DNA of 64,000 nucleotides from Limonium bicolor (GCA_023374045.1 CM041781.1:143832982-143896981); one strand, 5' to 3'; numbered from the stretch's first letter, positions 22,865-35,007 are shown. The notes: generated from the letters alone by a model not told the origin. A program made the numbers and translations.

Positions 22865-25256
22865 TTAGAAATGCGTTGTAATCAGAATTGAATGCAAACT
22901 GCTGTTACATTCTAAATGTTTTAATGAAACAACTTTTAAATGTGCCCATCTGTTGTAACATCTATTGCAAACTGCTTTATGAGTGCAAACTGCTGTAATT
23001 GTCCCAAAAATGGGCTTCGACCTTATGTCAGACAGCTTTGAGTTGAAAGATTCAACAAAGTTTGAAGTTACCTCAATTATCTTAGTGTACTCCGGTATAT
23101 GGTACCTAACCCACAGGTCGAAATCCACATTCTTCAAATAGTTGTAAGCTGACACAGAAGTTTCTTTAATTTTTTTCAATGTTGCATCCAATGATGATTG
23201 GGTATATGCCTTTGCAGCCTCCCAAAACAGATTTCGCATAAGAGTACCTATATAACATATTAAAGTTAGAGATGATCATAAAACGCATAGTCATGATAAA
23301 GTGGAAAGTAGCAAAAACTACAAGATATGTAAAGATACCAGGATAGTCTTTCTTCAAGTTTGCATAAAGATGCCTACAACAGATCCTTCGAGTTACTTCT
23401 GGCATTTCATCATTTAATGCTGGTTCAACACCCTTCTGACGATCAGAAATTATTACCCATCTCTTTCTTGTATCCCAATCAGCAATCTTTTTCAATTGAC
23501 CGAAGAAATACTTCCACGTGTTAGTAGACTCACTTTGCACCACGGCAAAAGCAATTGGAAAAATACAATTATTTCCATCAATGGCGATTGCCGTCAGCAG
23601 TACTCCTCCGAATGGACCTTTAAGATGACAACCATCTACACCGATGAATGGTCTACATCCACGAAGAAACCCCTCCTTCTGCGCATGAAAGCAAACAAAC
23701 AATCTACTAAAAGTGGGAGGGGATGTCATATACACTTGGTATTGAAGGTCAATGATAGAGCCAGGGTTTCTGTCCAGCGCTATTTTACAATACTGAGGAA
23801 TCTTTGCATAAGATTCATCGTGGTTTCCATCAACTATCTTCAACGCCAATTTTTGTGCCCGGTAACACTTTATGTAGCTCAATTCAACACTGTATTTCTG
23901 CCTCATGAGTGCCATAATGTCCTTTGGCACCATTTTTTTGTTTGCCCTGATATCGGGCAAAATCTTCTTCGTGATCCATGGTACGGTTGCATTTGGATTA
24001 TTGGCTATCCTCATGCAATCATGTTCCCCCCTTAGTGTCTTGATCATAAACGTAGTTTTGTCCGGAAGGAGGGACGCATGAAGTCTCCAAGGGCAAGTGT
24101 CGTTGTTATTGCACTTAACTGTATATTTGTACGGATCATTGGTTGTCCTATACAAGTCGATACCTTCTTGACATGCGTAGTCCTTCATCACCTCCAAGAA
24201 AGTCTTTTTGGTTTCGAACATTTGATGAGGCTGTAATACAACTTTCCCATCTGCTTCGTAATCAAAATGAACTCCGTTCCTCAAATATGGTGGCTCTTTC
24301 ACTGCACAGTCTTCATCATCGGCAGAATAATACCCACATTCTGTGATTGCCTCACATTCCTCCATCCTGCCATCATCGTCCACATCACTATCTTCTGAAT
24401 TGCTAGATTCAGTATCAAACTCATTACCATCATCAACATCTTTATGACCCCAAGAGTCATCGGAGTATGTGGGATCGTTATCATCTACGGGAACTTCGTC
24501 ACCAACAGCAGACCCATCTCCTTGTTCTAGACTATGAGTAGATGAGAGGGGGTTAGTTCCACCAATAACATCCACCCGTGGACTTGGTCCAATTACTGAT
24601 GTATGAATATCAAGACTTCTCGGAGTGGTGTTGCTGGTTTGGACAGATTGGAGTGTTGCACCACCTGAACCGGTGTTTTGTTGAGACAACATATTAGGGA
24701 CACTAGGGACAACGATAAGGGGAGGCTCTACTTCTGTTTCTCTTGGCTGAAGTAACAACTGGTGTGACTGGTTTAGGCCCCTCCCGGCTTTCTTCTTGTG
24801 CTTTCTTTTGGTTAGTAGGGAAGGATGTAATTGAGATTGTTGAGGAAAAGGCGGTGGTTGGGTAGATGGTTGTGTCGCCGGAGGAGGGGACAAGTCATGG
24901 ATTTCAACCTGCTGCTCATTTTGCACACCCATTGTACCCTGATTTTTCTCATAATTCCTCCACATATCCATCAGAACAGAGTTCTCAGAATCTCTAACAA
25001 ACACGGTTATCATCTTTGTGGAGGAGCATGCCTTGAACATATTCATTAAAGATGTGTCATTGCATATTTCAATGTACTTTTGGCTTTTGGGATGTATATA
25101 GAAGAAAGAAGGATTATGGGGTGGAGCAACTGGCTGTTTGGAAATTTCATGCATAAAGTCCCTCATCAACTCTATCGTAGAATATAAATCAGGATCCAGC
25201 TCTTGCAGACAAAATTTCCATCCGTTATACGACAACTCTATTATATGAACATCCAT
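22865..25256 (-). CDS. MULE transposase (MuDR-type), two exons, C-terminus without SWIM finger
   Basis: Exon 1 25256-23339, intron 23338-23248 (GTATCT...ATAG), exon 2 23247-22865. ATG at 25256 chosen (MDVHIIELSYNGWKF); upstream TTG ignored. Residues about 1-100 resemble the PB1-like MULE N-terminus, followed by a proline- and acid-rich linker. A MuDR-type domain then contains FLEVMKDYACQEG and KCNNNDTCPWRLHA. The catalytic core has FIGVDGCHLKGPFGG (Asp), WVIISDRQKG (Asp), RRICCRHLYANLKKDYPG and, in exon 2, NFVESFNSKL, commonly aligned with the third acidic site. After KPIFG the sequence departs from the family, and no SWIM CxC..CxH finger is seen, so it is C-terminally truncated or has an unseen exon. 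Confidence 0.88.
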
Positions 25257-25942
25257 CTTCAATTAATCTTCATACAATGGGACCTACAAATACAATCGTT
25301 AACGAGTTAAGTAAAATACAGTTGAAATCATTCACACAAACCGGATAATACAAGTTCATAATCAGAGCGTAGCAGAACATATACACAGAGAATTCAATGT
25401 TAGCTATAAACCAGAGATGGGTATGGTTATGTGAAGCATAACCAGAGGTCAAAAAACCGTACAGATAGGAGTCAGGGAAGAAGGAATCGAATCAAATCTC
25501 CATAGAACAAACTGAATATATTAACAAGCCAAGGAACGAGGCAGTAGGTAGCGACATTGAAATCGAATCAAAACTTCATCAGATAACAGCATCAAGGCAG
25601 CGACATTGAACATCGAAACCAGAGATCATTTGGCACGTAATCGAACATCCAGGGCAAGGAATCGATCAGGAGAACAATCAAGGCAGCGACATTGAAGACG
25701 GTGGAATTCGAACCTTAAATCGACATTGGTATTGAGAAGGGAAGAGGGGCGTACACAGTTGATGACGATCAGCAGAGCTAGAGTCGAAGCAGAAGGGAGG
25801 AGAACGTCGAAGAAGGGAGGATGTATCGATGTTTTTTTTTTTGCCATCAGACGAAGCTAGAGTCGAAGCAGAAGGGAGAAGAACGTCGAAGAAGGGAGGG
25901 ATGTATCGACTGTTTTTTTTCACACAAAGACTACTAAGTCAT

Positions 25943-26118
25943 GTTTGGTCAAATTAAAAAAATTAGTCAACTATTAACAGATGTGGACGGTAGAATACAA
26001 AAAGGATGACAGATGATATGTTATAAAAACTGATGGGTGGGCAGTGGTTAAATTCAAGAGTTCGTGGGTGGGCAGTGTTAATCCTTAAAACCTCGTGGGT
26101 GGGCACTGTAAATTTTCC
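25943..26118 (-). repeat. MULE right terminal inverted repeat
   Basis: Inverted copy of 20773-20948 with a few single-base indels. Probably carries the transposase promoter, since the transposase is read inward from this end starting at 25256. Confidence 0.9.
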
Positions 26119-26727
26119 TTTTTCTTAACTCAATAATTTTATCTAATATTTTACTATTCACTCAATAGGTTTAGACTTTGGTTATTTGAGTTAATTCGAA
26201 AAAGTTTGATTTTTTCAGTTTTTTTAGAAAAGTTCGGTTATTTTAGGAAGTTCAGTTATTTCGGTTATTCAAGAACTTCGGTTATCGGGAGGTTAACGGT
26301 TATTAATGTAACATAAAAATGGTTATCAGTTAAAACAATATTAAAATCGGTTAATTCGATTATAACGGGCACCGTACTATGTTGTAAACTTTGGCTAACA
26401 GAAATCCGTTTTAACCGTTTGCTCACCCCTACGCTCCAAATCTTCCAACGTCTTAGGAGGTTGTTTATGTGCTACACAACTTAAGGAAAGATTTGTTCTT
26501 GGTGTAGACCATTCTTTGATTAGGTTTGGCGTTTTCAGGAAAATAGCAATGAGATGGGAGAGACTTAGATGATGCTGATTAAGTAGTGTTTTATATGATA
26601 GGTCAGCAAGGGGTTAACGATTCATTAGCGGACCTATATAGTTTAGGGCTAAGAGTAAGACATGCCGTACCTCAAGGTTATAATGGTATTATCCTAAAAC
26701 CTCGAGGGAATTTCCAATAATTTACTC

Positions 26728-27016
26728 AAATATTCCCATTTTTCCTCCCACCACATGCCCTTGGAATAATCTAAAGGGTATAAGAAATGGTGCAACATTT
26801 TTTTAAAATTGTATCAACATTTAAACCACACATAAAAATAATTAAAAATCATATAAGTAAGTAATATTTTAGACAAATGACTAAAATTAAAAATTATACT
26901 TAAAAACAAAATTGAAAAAGTATCATATAATTTCAAAACAATTATAAATTAGTAACTTAAGTCATATTAAATATAACAAATCATTAAATAATTTTATAAA
27001 TTATAGAACATATATT
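26728..27016. other. AT-rich intergenic DNA
   Basis: No gene or repeat that I can support. Confidence 0.6.
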
Positions 27017-27025
27017 ATAAAAATA

Positions 27026-27558
27026 GGAAAAATTACATCACCCACCCATGACGTTGGCGAAATTACACAGCCCACCCACGAGGTTTCAAAAATACTTTTG
27101 TCCACCATGTGGTTTCCACAATTTTACATCCAGCAACTTTTCTAATATTTGATCAACTTAAAAGAGGGTTAAATGATATCAAATTTGATGAAACTTTACA
27201 TAGAAGTTTTAAAGTGTTATATTTTGGTAAAACATGAAACCAACGTTTTTTAAGCTCATATATGATCCGTGGGACACGATGAACGTGTCTCATGTTTCAT
27301 TAGATCCACAGGTCATATATGACCTTAAAAAACTTTGGGATTTGGCACTGAACAAAAATATAACTCCTTAGCATCGTCCATGTAAAGTTTCATCAAATTT
27401 GGATATCATTTAACCATCTTTTTAAGTTGATCAAATATTAGAAAAGTTGCTGGATGTAAAATTGTGGAAACCACATGGGTGGGTAAAGTAATTTTTGAAA
27501 CCTCGTGGGTGGGCTGTGTAATTTCGCCAAACGTCATGGGTGGGTGATGTAATTTTCC
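27026..27558. mobile_element. 533-bp foldback MITE, Mutator-like
   Basis: The whole element is a long imperfect palindrome: left GGAAAAATTACATCACCCAC pairs with right GTGGGTGATGTAATTTTCC, and the homology runs inward through TTGATCAACTTAAAA / TTTTTAAGTTGATCAA to near the centre. Flanks ATAAAAATA (27017-27025) and TTAAAAATA (27559-27567) agree at 8 of 9 positions, fitting a Mutator-type 9-bp TSD. The arm carries CCCACCCATG and GCCCACCCACGAGGTTT modules like those in the MULE TIRs at 20773. No coding capacity. Confidence 0.85.
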
Positions 27559-27567
27559 TTAAAAATA

Positions 27568-28289
27568 ACAATAGTCACAAATTTATATAATGTAGGAACA
27601 TGATATCAAAGAATCTAAACTTTGAGTTCTTAGCACCTTTTCCTATTCTCTCACTCCCACATCAATTTAAGAAATATCTATTTTACCAACATCAGAGAAC
27701 TCATACTTTGGTTTATAACTATCTCTAATTGTCATGTCATTTCACTTTTTACTTATTAATATACAAAAAATTAATTTTAATGGGTATTACTATTATTTTC
27801 AATAATACACAAAAATCCTAACTTTATATTTATTAATGATTAAAGTTTATTATATTTTGAAACAAAAATAAAATAAAATAATTCATATATTTATGATGAA
27901 TTTAGAAATGAATACATTGGTACTATTTTAAATTTCAAGTATATTTTAGTATTACATTTTTATATCATAATAAATATTAATTTATGAATATAAATATTAA
28001 AAAATATGAAAACATAGTCAATAGGATCTCATTTTGTAGAGAATGAGATTTAAGATTTTGATATATTTTATTTATTTATATTATTATTAGTTTTTAAAAT
28101 ATTAAGATTTTATAATGTATAAAGTTTAACTATTTAAATTTGATCTATTATAATTAGAAAAACAAATGGTGGGTCCCATTTTATGGGTTCTTAAAAAGTT
28201 CTTTCCGAAGAACCCAAAAACTAGAGTTCTTCCCTCTTCTCTCCACCTCATATTTTTTTATTTTTTACCTAATAACTCCTAGAACCATT
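27568..28289. other. AT-rich intergenic DNA
   Basis: No protein-like ORF. A stretch near 28022 (CTCATTTTGTAGA) resembles the start of the MITE at 29880, but no paired end was found. Confidence 0.5.
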
Positions 28290-29010
28290 GATAATCATGG
28301 TCTAATGTTAGGTGAGGAGTGTAACCTTGGATTGGATTGGAGTACTTCCTCGGTGATTAAGCTGATGATTAGGGTGTGATGACAAATAGTAAAGAAGAAC
28401 ATCAAGATTTACGTGGTTTGGTCTGAATGAACTACTTCAAGTGGGGTTTGGCAAAGGTTCTTAGAGAATGAGTGGGTATAAGTGAAGAGAGAGATAATGA
28501 TGACCCCTCTCAATGGAGGTGTTTTAGGTGATATTTATAGAGAATTGATTCGGGTGTTACCGGCTTTGCCCGACTTGTTGTTTGATCGGTTGCTGGGATA
28601 ACGATTATGACACAAGTGTGGTATATGGGCGTCATCATCCTTTGCGAGGTTTCGGGGAAAGCTTCCTCTTGTCATTCGTGGGTCTGCAGAAGTCTGGAGG
28701 AGGTCGCATCCATCCTGGAATAATCGAGTCGTGACAGAGGAGGTGAGGAACTCGAGGCGACAGGCTTTTAGTCAGTAGTGTGATGGGACAAAACGTCAAA
28801 GTAGTGAGTGTTAGATCATGAGGTCTTCTTGTTGACAAGGGAGTCAATCGTGGATGTGGCTAAAGTAATTCGATGACTTTCGTCCAACTCTAGTGTATGA
28901 CAGGGTTGGCTTGTTGGATCCAGTGCTTGCGAGTCGGGGTCATTGCTGTCCGGGGTCATTGCACCCTTTGTTGGTTTGTTATCCAGGTACATGCTTATAG
29001 AAAGGAGATG
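28290..29010. repeat. Unclassified repeat-like patch (possible LTR fragment)
   Basis: A 0.7-kb, clearly GC-richer island between AT-rich flanks. It contains AAGATTTACGTGGTTTGGTC, a phrase that recalls plant LTRs, and a short direct repeat of CGGGGTCATTGC near 28937-28967. No partner copy or ends can be identified in this window, so the assignment is weak. Confidence 0.3.
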
Positions 29011-29876
29011 TGATTAGCATTTGATAACATAGTTAAGGTATGTTTAATTATATCGTACCAACATAATTTTTATAATTTTAAACATAAACATTCTAATTTT
29101 CCATAATCTTGTAATTATTGATATCCTCGAGTATTCAACTTTTTTATTATTATAAAATTATTTAATGATTTATTATATAAATTTTTTGTATTAGTTTAAC
29201 AAATTTTGTGTATTATTTAACTATTTAGTTTTCACATTTCTTTTTCAACTTTTATGATTTTAATTAACCTTTTGTGTGTGTTTTTACTTTTTATAATTTT
29301 TAGTCAATTATAAATTTTGTTTTCAAGTTCTATTGATTTTTAATTACTTTTCACATTTATTTTTAAAACTTTAAGATTTCAATTGAATTTTGTGCTTCTT
29401 AGTTTTACATTTTTTAGTCATTTATCAAAAATGTTTCAATTATATATGTATTCCATATCTTTCATAATTATTTTTAACTTTATATGCTTGTAATTATATT
29501 TTTGTTTTTCTGTTTTTATAATTTTTAGTTATTTCCAAATTTTTTAATTTATATGATTTTAAATATTTTTGTATGTTTTATTTATTTTTGATACAATTTT
29601 TAAAATATGTTTGATCATATTTTTTAAAGATTTTTTGGCATATGGTGGAAGGGTGAATTGAAAATGTCTTAAAATATAGTTATACTATATGAGAACTTGA
29701 ACCAAGGGTATATGAAAGAAAAAGTCAATGGCATATGTGATAAGTTATGAAAGATAGAATTATTTGGTGAAATTCGCTCAATTCATTGGTTGTTAAGATT
29801 ATGAAGGTTTTTTACCGAATAGTAGTATAGTATTTTAAATGACAAGAATATATTTAGAAAATCGCCATGATGCCTT
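29011..29876. other. AT-rich intergenic DNA
   Basis: Very T-rich plus strand with repeated TTTTTATAATTTTTAGT-like phrases (29280-29560). No gene seen. Confidence 0.6.
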
Positions 29877-29879
29877 TAA

Positions 29880-30070
29880 GGCCCCGTTCTCATTTTGTAG
29901 ATGAAGATTATTTGTCAGTGGGACCCACTATTAAAACAACACAAACGCTGTGTATCATCATTGAAGTAGAGTTTTGTATGCACAAAACGCTAGGTGAAGC
30001 AACATTTTGAAGGTGGAGATTATATAATCTTGTAGGACCCACAAACAATAATCGAGTCTGAGAACGGGGC
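29880..30070. mobile_element. Tourist-like (PIF/Harbinger) MITE
   Basis: 191 bp with inverted ends GGCCCCGTTCTCA and TGAGAACGGGGC, flanked by the 3-bp duplication TAA (29877-29879 and 30071-30073). Size, ends and TAA duplication fit Tourist-like MITEs. It lies about 165 bp upstream of the PPR start codon. Confidence 0.75.
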
Positions 30071-30236
30071 TAAGTAACTAATTCGATGATTGTTGATCCC
30101 TGTATCTTATACTCTGATTTGATGGAAAGCTATCACCACCATTCATCCATCCATAGAGTTTGTGACTCACTCCTTTCGCGTACAAAGTTACTCATTATGA
30201 GAAGTAGCTGTAGCAGCATCATTATCATCATGTGGA

Positions 30237-32310
30237 ATGGACATTTCGTTCACCGATTCACAGTCGCTGAAACGAGGGAAGATCATCCACCAAAAAGTAA
30301 TAACGCAAGGCTTGCAAGGTCACTTTCCCCTCTGCAAAGCCCTCGTCAATTTCTACTTATCTTGCCACTGCTTCAAACACGCCAAGTTCGTCTTCGAATC
30401 CATCAATGACCCTCAAGATGTCACTCTCTGGAACTGCCTTCTGTCAGCCTACGCTAGGAACTCCTTGTTCATCGAAGCGCTCCAACTATTTAGAAAGCTC
30501 TTGGGATTCCATTTCCTCAAACCAGACAGCTATACGTACCCAAGCGTTTTGAAAGCTTCGGGGGGTTTGGCGAGGGTATATTTTGGCCAATTAGTTCACG
30601 CCCATGTCGTAAAGAGCGGGTCTCTTGCGGATGTGGTGGTCTCAAGCTGCATTGTCGGAATGTACGCGAAATGTGAGGTTTTTCAGCTTGCACTCAAAGT
30701 ATTTGACGATATACCTGACAGAGATGTTGCTTGTTGGAACACGGTAATTTCGTGCTATTACCAATGTGGGCAGTTTGACAAAGCGTTGAAAATTTATGAA
30801 GATATGAAAAGTTCAGGGTTTAAGCCTAATTCAGTGACGCTCACTACTGCTATCTCCTCCTGCAGTAGGATCTTGGATTTGGAGAGGGGGAAAAAGATAC
30901 ATATGGAGCTATTGCAAAGTGGATTTGTTGTTGACGATTTTGTTAGTGCCGCTCTGGTGGATTTGTATGGGACATGCGGTTGCCTGGAAGAAGCTCAAAA
31001 AGTATTTCAGCGGATGCCCAGGAAAACTGTAGTGGCCTGGAATTCCATGGTCACAGCTTATAGTTTGAAGGGTGATAGTTGTTCTTGCATTCAACTTTTT
31101 GGAAGAATGACGGAACAAGGAACTAAACCCACCTCTATCACTCTTGTTAGCTTGCTTACGGCGTGTTCCAGGTCTGCGACTTTGCTGCATGGGAAATTCA
31201 TCCATGGGTATTTGTTTAGGAACTTAGTGGACAGCGATGTATTTATTAGCAGCTCACTTGTAGATCTATACTTTAAATGTGAATCTGTGAGATCAGCGGA
31301 GAATGTCTTCCGCTTCATGCCTAAGACAAATACAATATCTTGGAATGTAGTGATCACTGGATATTCTGCCCTAGGATTTAACTTTGAGGCTCTTGACACC
31401 TTCAAAGAAATGGAAGAAGCCAAGGTCAAACCAGATCGTATTACGTTTATTGGAATTTTAACTGCCTGTTCACACCTAGCTGCTATGGACAAGGGAAAGG
31501 AGATCCACAAGCGGATTATTGAGGATAATCTTCAGAATGACGAGATGGTCATGGGGTCACTTCTTGTCATGTATGCAGAGTGTGGGGCTTTGGAGGAAGC
31601 AAACTATGTATTCAATCAATTGCCAGAGAAAGACCTGGTCTCCTGGACTTCAATGATCACTGCCTATGGCTCTCATGGTTATGCTTCTGAAGCTATAGAC
31701 ATGTTTGAGAAAATGCAACAGCTGGGTATGAAGCCAGACCAGGTGACTTTCCTAGCTATTCTGAGTGCTTGTAGCCATGCTGGATTTTATGAGAAGGGGT
31801 TTCTATTTTCATCTTATGGAGGCTCGGTATGGGATTGTTCCTACAATTGAGCATTTCTCATGCTTGATCGATCTTTTGGGGAGAGCTGGAAGATTACAAG
31901 AAGCGTATGAGTTCATGAAGGAAAGACCAAGTATCAGACACGATGTAGGGTTACTAAGCACACTCTTTTTTTATTGCAATCTACATGGGGGGTTACAGTT
32001 GGGAGAGAAAGTTGCAGGAGAGCTAATAGAAGCAGAATCAGATGATCTGTCGACCTATGTTATATTGGTGAATATGTATGCTGCGGTTGGGAAATGGGAG
32101 CAGGTAAGAAGGGTCAGGCTTAAGATTAGAGATCTCGGACTGAGGAAGAAACCTGGCTGCAGTTGGATAGAAATTGATCAGAAAATCATTTCCTTCCTAG
32201 CTCAAGATAAGTCACATCCACTAGTGCAGGATGTGCATAATTGTCTACAAATGTTCCGAAGCCATTCGGGTAAAGATGAGTTGGTTGAGGTTGAGATCGA
32301 GGTGGAGTAG
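30237..32310 (+). CDS. PPR protein, PLS class with E domain (At5g27110-like), single exon, one frameshift
   Basis: Pentatricopeptide-repeat protein, an RNA-binding factor that in plants usually acts in mitochondria or chloroplasts in RNA editing or processing. ATG at 30237 (MDISFTDSQSLKRGKIIHQK); no in-frame ATG lies between the upstream stop at 30198 and this one. Tandem P-L-S motifs run throughout (ALVNFYLSCH, DVACWNTVISCYYQCG, TVVAWNSMVTAYSLKG, DLVSWTSMITAYGSHG). The C-terminus has the E/E+ region (YVILVNMYAAVGKWEQVRRV, LRKKPGCSWIEI) and no DYW domain. The frame breaks near 31794-31799, where one extra G in a GGGG run explains the shift; frame 1 ends at 31850 and the correct frame runs to 32310. 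Repaired length about 690 aa, like the Arabidopsis protein. Intronless, as usual for the family. Confidence 0.9.
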
Positions 32311-33650
32311 AGCCATTTGCCCTGTATCTCGGAGCCAACTACCGGTGTATGGGTTAGAGATGGAACAGCCCAACTTTCCAGTTCTATACCAAATAAATTG
32401 TCAAACAACAACCCAAAGTATGATTCATCAAACATTATATCTCCCTAGCAAGCTTATAGAGCAAAGCAAGGTCAAGAGTGCAAGTGTGCTTTGATTCTAT
32501 TAGCTCTGCCTAAACACGTTTGCTCAGATTCTCATTTCCGGAAGTTATTTTTTTGTCACAAACTAGAGGTTTTTGAGTGAAAAAGTGAAGGTTGAAGCGT
32601 GTAGAGCCTAGTAAGTTCTCATGTATGTGTGTTGATGGTTTACCAGACTGTCCTGTCATTTCCCATGTTGAAGTTGAAATTTTCTGTTATTAGCTCTTAT
32701 CATCAGCACACTGAGCATCCTAAAGCCACAAATAGAGGGGTGTTCGGGAGCATATGTCCTTCCACATAGTTGTCAACATTACTCATTTGTTACAATTGTA
32801 AGTATCAGTTGCTCCAAACAGAACCTGAGCCGCAAGGATTCGGAAAGAAGGTCTGGATCAATGAGGGCGCCTCCAAACCACTTTGACCAGGATATATTTA
32901 GTATGTATATGTGGACATCAAGATAATCGAAGATGTTCGTCCTTGAGGTGTCGTACTGTCGTTACCTAAAAAAAACGGCAGTGTCTATCCTTTGTTTCAT
33001 CTTCAAACTCTATCCAGATTATTTTCAGCTAGCATCTACTGTCTAAGATTTGAATGCCTTTTTGTATTATTATAGCCCTAAAACAACTCACCATCATACT
33101 CGTATCACGACCAACCAATCTTTTCTCCTTCCTCCAATTGTGTAGCAAACAGAAAGAACGTGTTGGAGAAAGAATTCAACACTGGCAGGTTAATTAGAAC
33201 TAGTAACAAGCAACCAATGGGCAGGTGTACATCCAAAACATATGAGAAACAATAGACTTGTATAGGCAATTCAAGCTTGCACTGTCTAGATGACTGTATA
33301 TAGGCAAGTTCCCGCCTCATCATCTTTATCAGCAGTTTGTATGGTTACTCTTCAGCACACTGACTGTGCAAGAATACTATTTAAGAATTAAAGGGAAAAA
33401 ACCAGCTATTAAGAGTGATCCAATTCTAGCAAAGGGGCAACACTTTGCTGAATAAATCAGGGGGCGGACGAGGAACCTCATATTTTCCCCAAGAATCAGG
33501 CAAACAATGGCTGTTTTTCAAGCGGGAAGAAGTATATTTCCTTCCCACTTGTTATATCCAGTTTCTGGCTAATGGGTATTGTTAGGTTTTGAGAGCCATT
33601 ATTAGCTTTCCATCTCGCTTATTCTTTTTTTTTTTTTACTCTCCCTCTTA
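32311..33650. other. Convergent intergenic region: 3' flanks of PPR and IDH genes
   Basis: Contains both 3' UTRs. A 13-T run lies at about 33626-33638. No further gene or repeat is seen; the short ORFs at 32231, 33105 and 33589 have no protein features. Confidence 0.5.
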
Positions 33651-34723
33651 TCAGTCCAGAGCAGAAAGCACGGCATCAATAACCTCTTGTGTGGTGCTAC
33701 TGCCACCAAGGTCCTTAGTTCTGAATTGTCCACCGGAGATGACTTTCTTCACCGCTGTCTCGAGTCGATCAGCAAATGATGGGAATTGAAGATGTCTCAG
33801 CATCATGGCCGAAGAGAGGAGTAGAGCCACTGGGTTTGCAGTCTTCTGCTCAACGTTCAAGTCACTTCCTACATTACCGGCAGAAGCACCCTGCTCAAAC
33901 ACAGCAGTTTCAGCTCCCACATTCCCTGCAGACCCATTAACAGCTTATAAATATCAAATGATGGAAGCTGTTTTCAAGAAGTTAAGATTTGATCTTGCCA
34001 TCAGAGCTTGAGAGGCAATCAGAAAGCTAAAATACACGTGACAGCTTGATTTAAAAGACATGGGGGCAAGCACAACAGAAGAATATAGGCGGTATTCCAA
34101 GTCAGATGTAATGACTAAATTTCCAGAACAACATTCATTAGGATGAAGCAAGATCTTCATTCTGAATCTCTCCGTTGTATTAAGGTTTACTATTCAGCTC
34201 CTTCACTTGAGTGGACGTTTTACAGAGATTTATTCACCTAATTAAGCCTGCACCTCGTGCGAATGCTAGTGTTGGCTATCTGCTCAATAATATTTCCTAT
34301 ATGGGTCTTACATAGTGTTCTTCTTTTCTATATTTTCTAATCGGGGTAGTTGTGACGGTGTGTGTTTTCTATGTGGGGCGGACATAGTTCTCTAAGAGAT
34401 GACCGAAAATATCATTCTTCCTCAGCAACACTAAAGATTACACTGTCAATAGTTTTGATATCGGATATTTCAGTTGCTCTCTATCTAGTGCTGAATGGTT
34501 GCCGGTGGGACCTTGGTTGCTTCATCAAGGATGTAATAACCTCATTTTCTCGGTAATAATATCTTATTCTTCCTATAACTGTATTGACCGGACCTAGACA
34601 TAATGGTAAGGAACAACTAAAGCTTGAAAAATAGTTATATTTACCTCCGGGCATAACACCAGTGCCACCAGCAATACCAGCAGCCGTATTTGCTACAAGG
34701 TTGCCATACAGATTAGGCGTGAC
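33651..34723 (-). CDS. IDH: NAD+-isocitrate dehydrogenase regulatory subunit, last two exons only
   Basis: Mitochondrial TCA-cycle enzyme, non-catalytic subunit type. Exon at 34723-34645 encodes VTPNLYGNLVANTAAG then GGTGVMPGG; intron 34644-33926; last exon 33925-33651 encodes NVGAETAVFEQGASAGNVG, NPVALLLSSAMMLRHLQFP and ends SSTTQEVIDAVLSALD, stop TGA at 33651-33653. The NLYGNLVANTAAG and FEQGASAGNVG blocks fit the plant regulatory subunits rather than the catalytic one. The junction G|GG keeps frame and both introns obey GT-AG. No upstream exon is found before the N gap at 35008, and beyond it is retrotransposon sequence, so most of the gene is missing here. Confidence 0.9.
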
Positions 34724-35007
34724 CTGTGCAAATATAAGTTAACAAACAGAATAAGAGAAGCCTATCGGTCCTCAAGCATTTGGAATAGTAGTAACTTACA
34801 AAAATCATAATGCCCTTCATATGTTATATACATATTTAGAACATACAGATTATACAAAATCTTAGAAGTTAACTAGCGCCTAATGTTTGCAATCAGATAC
34901 CAGACTAAACCTTGGATTATAACAGAAAAATTGTGGGAAAAAAGTGTTAGAGAAATCTGACAACACGAGCAAATATACATCTAACTGCACATCAGGTATA
35001 TCACACG
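34724..35007 (-). other. IDH intron sequence up to assembly gap
   Basis: Follows the acceptor of the 34723 exon. AT-rich, with no exon of the conserved preceding block (the region ending FDVLV) visible in any frame. Confidence 0.55.

Larger units (their letters stand above)
20773..26118 (-). mobile_element. Mutator-like element (MULE) with 9-bp TSD, transposase and GRF-finger gene
   Basis: Bounded by a perfect 9-bp direct repeat TTTTTCTTA (20764-20772 and 26119-26127), the MULE hallmark. TIRs of about 175 bp (20773-20948 and 25943-26118) are nearly identical and each contains three spaced CCCACCCA motifs. Subterminal sequence (20980-22080 versus 25440-25935) is also inverted-repeated but rearranged. 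It encodes a transposase on the minus strand and a GRF zinc-finger/membrane protein on the plus strand; the two genes converge, with 32 bp between their stops. Confidence 0.92.
20419..26727. mobile_element. Outer TIR element containing the MULE
   Basis: Left arm 20419-20563 (GAGTAAATTACTACGAACCC..., with ATTAACCCCTTACTAACCTG) and right arm 26598-26727 are inverted copies of roughly 75% identity by eye. Subtracting the nested MULE leaves about 960 bp. Between the arms lies CGGTTATTTCGG-rich sequence that may be yet another fragment. No target duplication was resolved, and no coding capacity of its own is visible. Probably a non-autonomous Mutator-like or similar element. Confidence 0.55.
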
